NCBI GenBank assembly: GCA_030632865.1
Contig: DAOVTY010000132.1
Location: 1 to 8,405, forward strand
Source: Bacteroidota bacterium
GTDB taxonomy: Bacteria; Bacteroidota; Bacteroidia; Bacteroidales; Prolixibacteraceae
Length of the DNA stretch: 8,405 bases
Reading direction: 5' to 3'
Made by a program: the position numbers and the translations under genes. This document shows positions 6,330 through 8,405 of this stretch, in pieces (position 1 is the first letter of the stretch; every line of letters begins with the position of its first letter). The notes beneath the pieces were generated by a model. The model was not told the origin of the DNA. It saw only the letters and a list, made by a program, of their open reading frames with translations, and did not search any database.

Positions 6330-6668
6330 GATAATAATTGTTTAATGTTTTCAAATCAAATATATAGAACCAAAACACAACAAATTATTTATTTCAATTA
6401 TCAACCAGTTATTCAATACAAAGTGTACTGTTTAAACTGCAAAGCCATTTATGAACTGTTTGTTGGTAGTTATTTGCATTTGGTGGACAAAAACTGTCGT
6501 TTATAGATTTATATTGAACTTTGTTAAACACACTTCCACATTTTAATAATTGGTAAGCATTACAATTAATTGCACGAGAATATATTTTATATTTTTTTAG
6601 ATATTAATTGAATTACAAAGACTATTTTTAAAAAGTGAAAGTGAAAAATTTAGCTTAAATAATTACAT
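6330..6668. other. 339-bp divergent intergenic region
   Basis: This AT-rich spacer separates two outward-reading genes and should hold both promoters. The leftward one is recognisable (box at 6357-6364). For the rightward dehydrogenase gene I see only weak candidates, such as GAACTTTG near 6517-6524, one base off the -7 consensus but about 145 nt before the ATG. No ORF with coding character, no strong hairpin, no tRNA and no repeat of note were seen. Confidence 0.5.
6357..6364 (-). promoter_or_regulatory. Bacteroidota-type -7 promoter box of the six-cysteine protein gene
   Basis: The - strand reads TATATTTG, a perfect TAnnTTTG match. A TTTG (plus-strand CAAA at 6381-6384) lies 16 nt upstream, somewhat closer than the usual 19-21 nt spacing for a -33 element. 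The predicted transcription start near 6351 leaves a leader of about 20 nt before the ATG at 6329. Confidence 0.6.
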
Positions 6669-7877
6669 ATGAAAATAGGAATTCTACGCGAAGGCAAAAC
6701 ACCACCAGATAAACGAGTGCCACTCACTCCTGAGCAATGTATTGAAGTTCAACAGAAATTTCCGCATGTTTCCATATTTGTACAGCCCAGTTCTGTTCGA
6801 AGCTTTAAAGATGAAGAGTATTCTAAATTGGGTATCAAATTACAAGAAAAACTAGATGATTGTGATGTTTTACTGGGTGTGAAAGAAGTTCTGATTAACG
6901 ATTTTATTGAAGGGAAAATATACTTATTTTTCTCGCACACCATAAAAAAACAAGAGTATAATAGAGATCTGCTTCAAACAGTACTTGCAAGAAAAGTGCA
7001 GTTAGTTGACTACGAAGTTTTAACCAATAAAACAGGTTTCAGAGTTATCGGTTTTGGAAGATTTGCCGGATTAGTTGGAGCGTACAACGGGTTACGAGCT
7101 TTTGGATTACGAGAAAAATTATTCGATTTAAAGCCTGCACACCAATGCAACGATTTAGTTGAAATGTATTCAGAGTTAGATAACATTAAGCTTCCTCCTA
7201 TTAAAATTGCAGTTACCGGAGATGGCCGTGTTGCTGGTGGCGTTTTAGAAGTGTTAGAACATTTAAAAATTAAACGTGTTTTGCCCGATGATTATTTAAA
7301 TAATGATAATTCAACAAATCCAATTTACACGCAATTACTTCCAGACAATTATGCTAAACGTAAAAATGGAAGCACATTTGAGTTGATGCACTTTTTCAAT
7401 AATCCGGAAATGTACGAGAACTCCTTTTTACCTTTTGCAAAATCAACAGATTTATTGATTGCCTCGGCTTTTTGGAATCCGAAAGCACCTGTACTTTTTA
7501 CTGCCAGCGATGCTAAAACTAATAATTTCCGAATTTCGGTAATTTCTGATATTACATGCGACATTGAAGGCTCTATTCCAACAACAAAAAAAGCATCGAC
7601 AATTGATGATCCGTTTTACGATTATAACCCCGAAACAGGAAAATTGGAAACAGCATTCTCAAACAAAAAAAACATTTCCATTCAGGCAGTAGATAATTTA
7701 CCATGCGAGCTACCAAAAGATGCATCTTTAGATTTTGGAAGAAACCTAATCGACAAAGTATTCCCAAGTTTGTTCGAGAATGATGCAGATGGAGTTATCG
7801 AAAGAGCCTCGATTACAAAAAATGGGAAATTAACTGAGCGATTTTCATATTTACAAGATTTTGCTGACGGGAAATAG
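6669..7877 (+). CDS. NAD-dependent dehydrogenase of the LYS1 (saccharopine dehydrogenase)/alanine dehydrogenase superfamily
   Basis: Cytoplasmic oxidoreductase resembling the lysine-forming saccharopine dehydrogenase LYS1 of fungi, which oxidatively cleaves saccharopine with NAD+. The 402 residues show the AlaDH/PNT N-terminal domain starting KIGILREGKTPPDKRVPLTP (2-21), then GVKEV with K72 and YLFFSHTIKKQEYN (85-98) with H90; this Lys/His pair sits where LYS1 has its catalytic Lys and His. VIGFGRFAGLVGAYNGLRAFG (126-146) is the domain hinge, and TGDGRVAGGVLEVL (183-196) is the Rossmann nucleotide loop. ISDITCDIEGSIPTT (292-306), STIDDPFYDYNP (310-321) and VDNLPCELPKDAS (341-353) match LYS1-type segments near the active site. 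Alanine dehydrogenase proper is shorter and lacks these, so I prefer LYS1-like. Lysine is normally made by the diaminopimelate route in this phylum, so the physiological substrate is uncertain. ATG at 6669 begins the conserved N-terminus. It stands alone, convergent with htpG. Confidence 0.85.
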   Translation: MKIGILREGKTPPDKRVPLTPEQCIEVQQKFPHVSIFVQPSSVRSFKDEEYSKLGIKLQEKLDDCDVLLGVKEVLINDFIEGKIYLFFSHTIKKQEYNRDLLQTVLARKVQLVDYEVLTNKTGFRVIGFGRFAGLVGAYNGLRAFGLREKLFDLKPAHQCNDLVEMYSELDNIKLPPIKIAVTGDGRVAGGVLEVLEHLKIKRVLPDDYLNNDNSTNPIYTQLLPDNYAKRKNGSTFELMHFFNNPEMYENSFLPFAKSTDLLIASAFWNPKAPVLFTASDAKTNNFRISVISDITCDIEGSIPTTKKASTIDDPFYDYNPETGKLETAFSNKKNISIQAVDNLPCELPKDASLDFGRNLIDKVFPSLFENDADGVIERASITKNGKLTERFSYLQDFADGK

Positions 7878-7931
7878 AAACTGAAATAAGTTCAATATGA
7901 CGAATAAATAATTTGCTACTCATCAATAAAA

Positions 7932-7966
7932 AAGCGAGGGCTTCACTTAAAGTGAAGCCCTCGCTT
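7932..7966 (-). terminator. Strong rho-independent terminator of htpG
   Basis: Two perfectly complementary 17-nt arms (AAGCGAGGGCTTCACTT and AAGTGAAGCCCTCGCTT) flank a single A; the practical hairpin is about 15 bp with a 5-nt loop. On the - strand the stem runs into TTTTTT (plus-strand A run at 7928-7933), so it is oriented to end htpG transcripts, about 75 nt past the htpG stop. The + side has no T run, yet so stable a stem 55 nt past the dehydrogenase stop may also impede that convergent transcript. Confidence 0.88.
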
Positions 7967-7986
7967 GTACACACCATTATTTAATC

Positions 7987-8013
7987 GGGGCGCGACTCCG
8001 AGTCGCACTCCGA
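7987..8013. repeat. GC-rich hairpin with direct repeats, possible dispersed repeat unit
   Basis: This short island stands out as GC-rich in AT-rich surroundings. It contains the inverted repeat GCGACT-CCG-AGTCGC (7992-8006) and a direct repeat ACTCCGA at 7995-8001 and 8007-8013. It has no U-run on either side, so it is not a terminator by itself. It lies between the htpG stop and the htpG terminator, hence in the htpG 3' untranslated region. Composition and palindromy suggest a REP-like dispersed element, but only one copy is visible here. Confidence 0.45.
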
Positions 8014-8042
8014 ATTGGCAAATTTTTAAAATCGAATTGATA

Positions 8043-8405
8043 TTACTTTATCAACTCAACACTTCGTTTCACAAATTTGTCGAGATCGGCACCTTTTAAC
8101 ATTCCGTTTGCAAGTAATGCTAGATCAACCATTTGTTTAGCCAATTTATTTTTCTTGCCAAAATCAGAAAGCTTATTGCGCTTTGTCTCTTCAATTTTAG
8201 CTAACTCGCTATTTAAAGTTTCTAATTTTTCTTTATCAGCCGCCGGAATTTCTTCCTCTTTTTTACCCTCCTTGGCTTTCTCCTCTTCAGCAATTTCGCC
8301 TTTTTTGGCTAATAACTCTGCATCCCAATTCTCAATTTGCTTAGCAAGTTTTTTATCTTTTGCTGCAACAACTTTTTTCACCAACGGATGAGTTGTATTT
8401 ACAAC
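8043..8405 (-). CDS. htpG: Molecular chaperone HtpG (Hsp90), C-terminal 120 residues; rest beyond the window
   Basis: C-terminal dimerisation region of the bacterial Hsp90 chaperone, an ATP-dependent cytosolic protein-folding factor. The reading frame is open to the right edge and encodes VVNTTHPLVKKVVAAKDK, matching the 'NxxHPLV' segment that opens the Hsp90 C-terminal domain. A highly charged, probably helical insert follows (KKGEIAEEEKAKEGKKEEE, then IPAADKEKLETLNSELAKIE), and the end QMVDLALLANGMLKGADLDKFVKRSVELIK is the typical HtpG terminus in Bacteroidota. The ATPase and middle domains lie outside, so the start cannot be given; any apparent internal start (near 8384) is just a TTG leucine codon. 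The charged insert seems to be a phylum feature, though that is from memory of family members. The gene ends toward the dehydrogenase gene and has a strong terminator at 7932-7966. Confidence 0.9.
   Translation of the reverse strand, partial: VVNTTHPLVKKVVAAKDKKLAKQIENWDAELLAKKGEIAEEEKAKEGKKEEEIPAADKEKLETLNSELAKIEETKRNKLSDFGKKNKLAKQMVDLALLANGMLKGADLDKFVKRSVELIK

Noticed and set aside
6430..6437. GTTTAAAC palindrome in the divergent spacer
   Set aside because: An 8-bp A/T-rich palindrome is expected by chance in DNA of this composition, and no second copy or extended symmetry was seen.
8077..8391. 104-codon + strand open frame opposite htpG
   Set aside because: Antisense shadow of the htpG C-terminus, which is clearly recognisable on the - strand.
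1..8405. CRISPR array, transposon ends, toxin-antitoxin pair or phage module
   Set aside because: No regularly spaced repeats, transposase-like proteins, paired small genes or phage structural proteins are visible on either strand.

Overview
The window looks like chromosomal DNA of a Bacteroidota bacterium, probably a Bacteroidales or Marinilabiliales relative. It is AT-rich, genes have A-rich leaders without clear Shine-Dalgarno sites, and two promoters carry the phylum-type -7 box TAnnTTTG. The proteins have a Bacteroidota flavour: a short SSB without an acidic tail, an HtpG C-terminus with a charged insert, and a LYS1-like dehydrogenase. The species assignment is inference from style, not from a database match.

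Region 1 (1-4948, all + strand) is devoted to the cell envelope. It opens inside an FtsX/MacB-type ABC permease whose 5' end is outside the window. The partner LolD/MacB-type ATPase follows 56 nt later. Next come a secreted CAP-domain (SCP/PR1, YkwD-like) protein that can only start at TTG, an outer-membrane beta-barrel with a GRQRVNWG / WNPNDLFNTF signature, and an LpxR-type lipid A 3'-O-deacylase. I see no convincing terminator between these genes. The permease and ATPase surely work together; co-function of the other three is an inference from proximity and shared envelope location.

Region 2 (4949-5834) holds a short ssb gene on the - strand with its own terminator and -7 promoter box. Upstream of it lie a perfect 20-bp palindrome resembling a LacI-family operator and a 53-codon, start-less piece of an outer-membrane barrel C-terminus on the + strand. 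The last two look like the remains of a deleted regulated gene.

Region 3 (5835-6668) has a secreted protein of unknown function with six cysteines in its mature part (- strand), with a clear promoter box and a terminator, then a 339-bp divergent spacer.

Region 4 (6669-8405) has a LYS1/alanine-dehydrogenase superfamily NAD-dependent dehydrogenase (+), convergent with the C-terminal end of htpG (-). Between them are a very strong hairpin terminator and a small GC-rich hairpin that may be a dispersed repeat.

No tRNA, rRNA, CRISPR array, transposase or phage gene is visible. I found no clear novel defence or mobile system. The most unusual items are the palindrome next to the barrel fragment, the ABC-CAP-barrel-LpxR cluster, and the GC-rich hairpin beside htpG.
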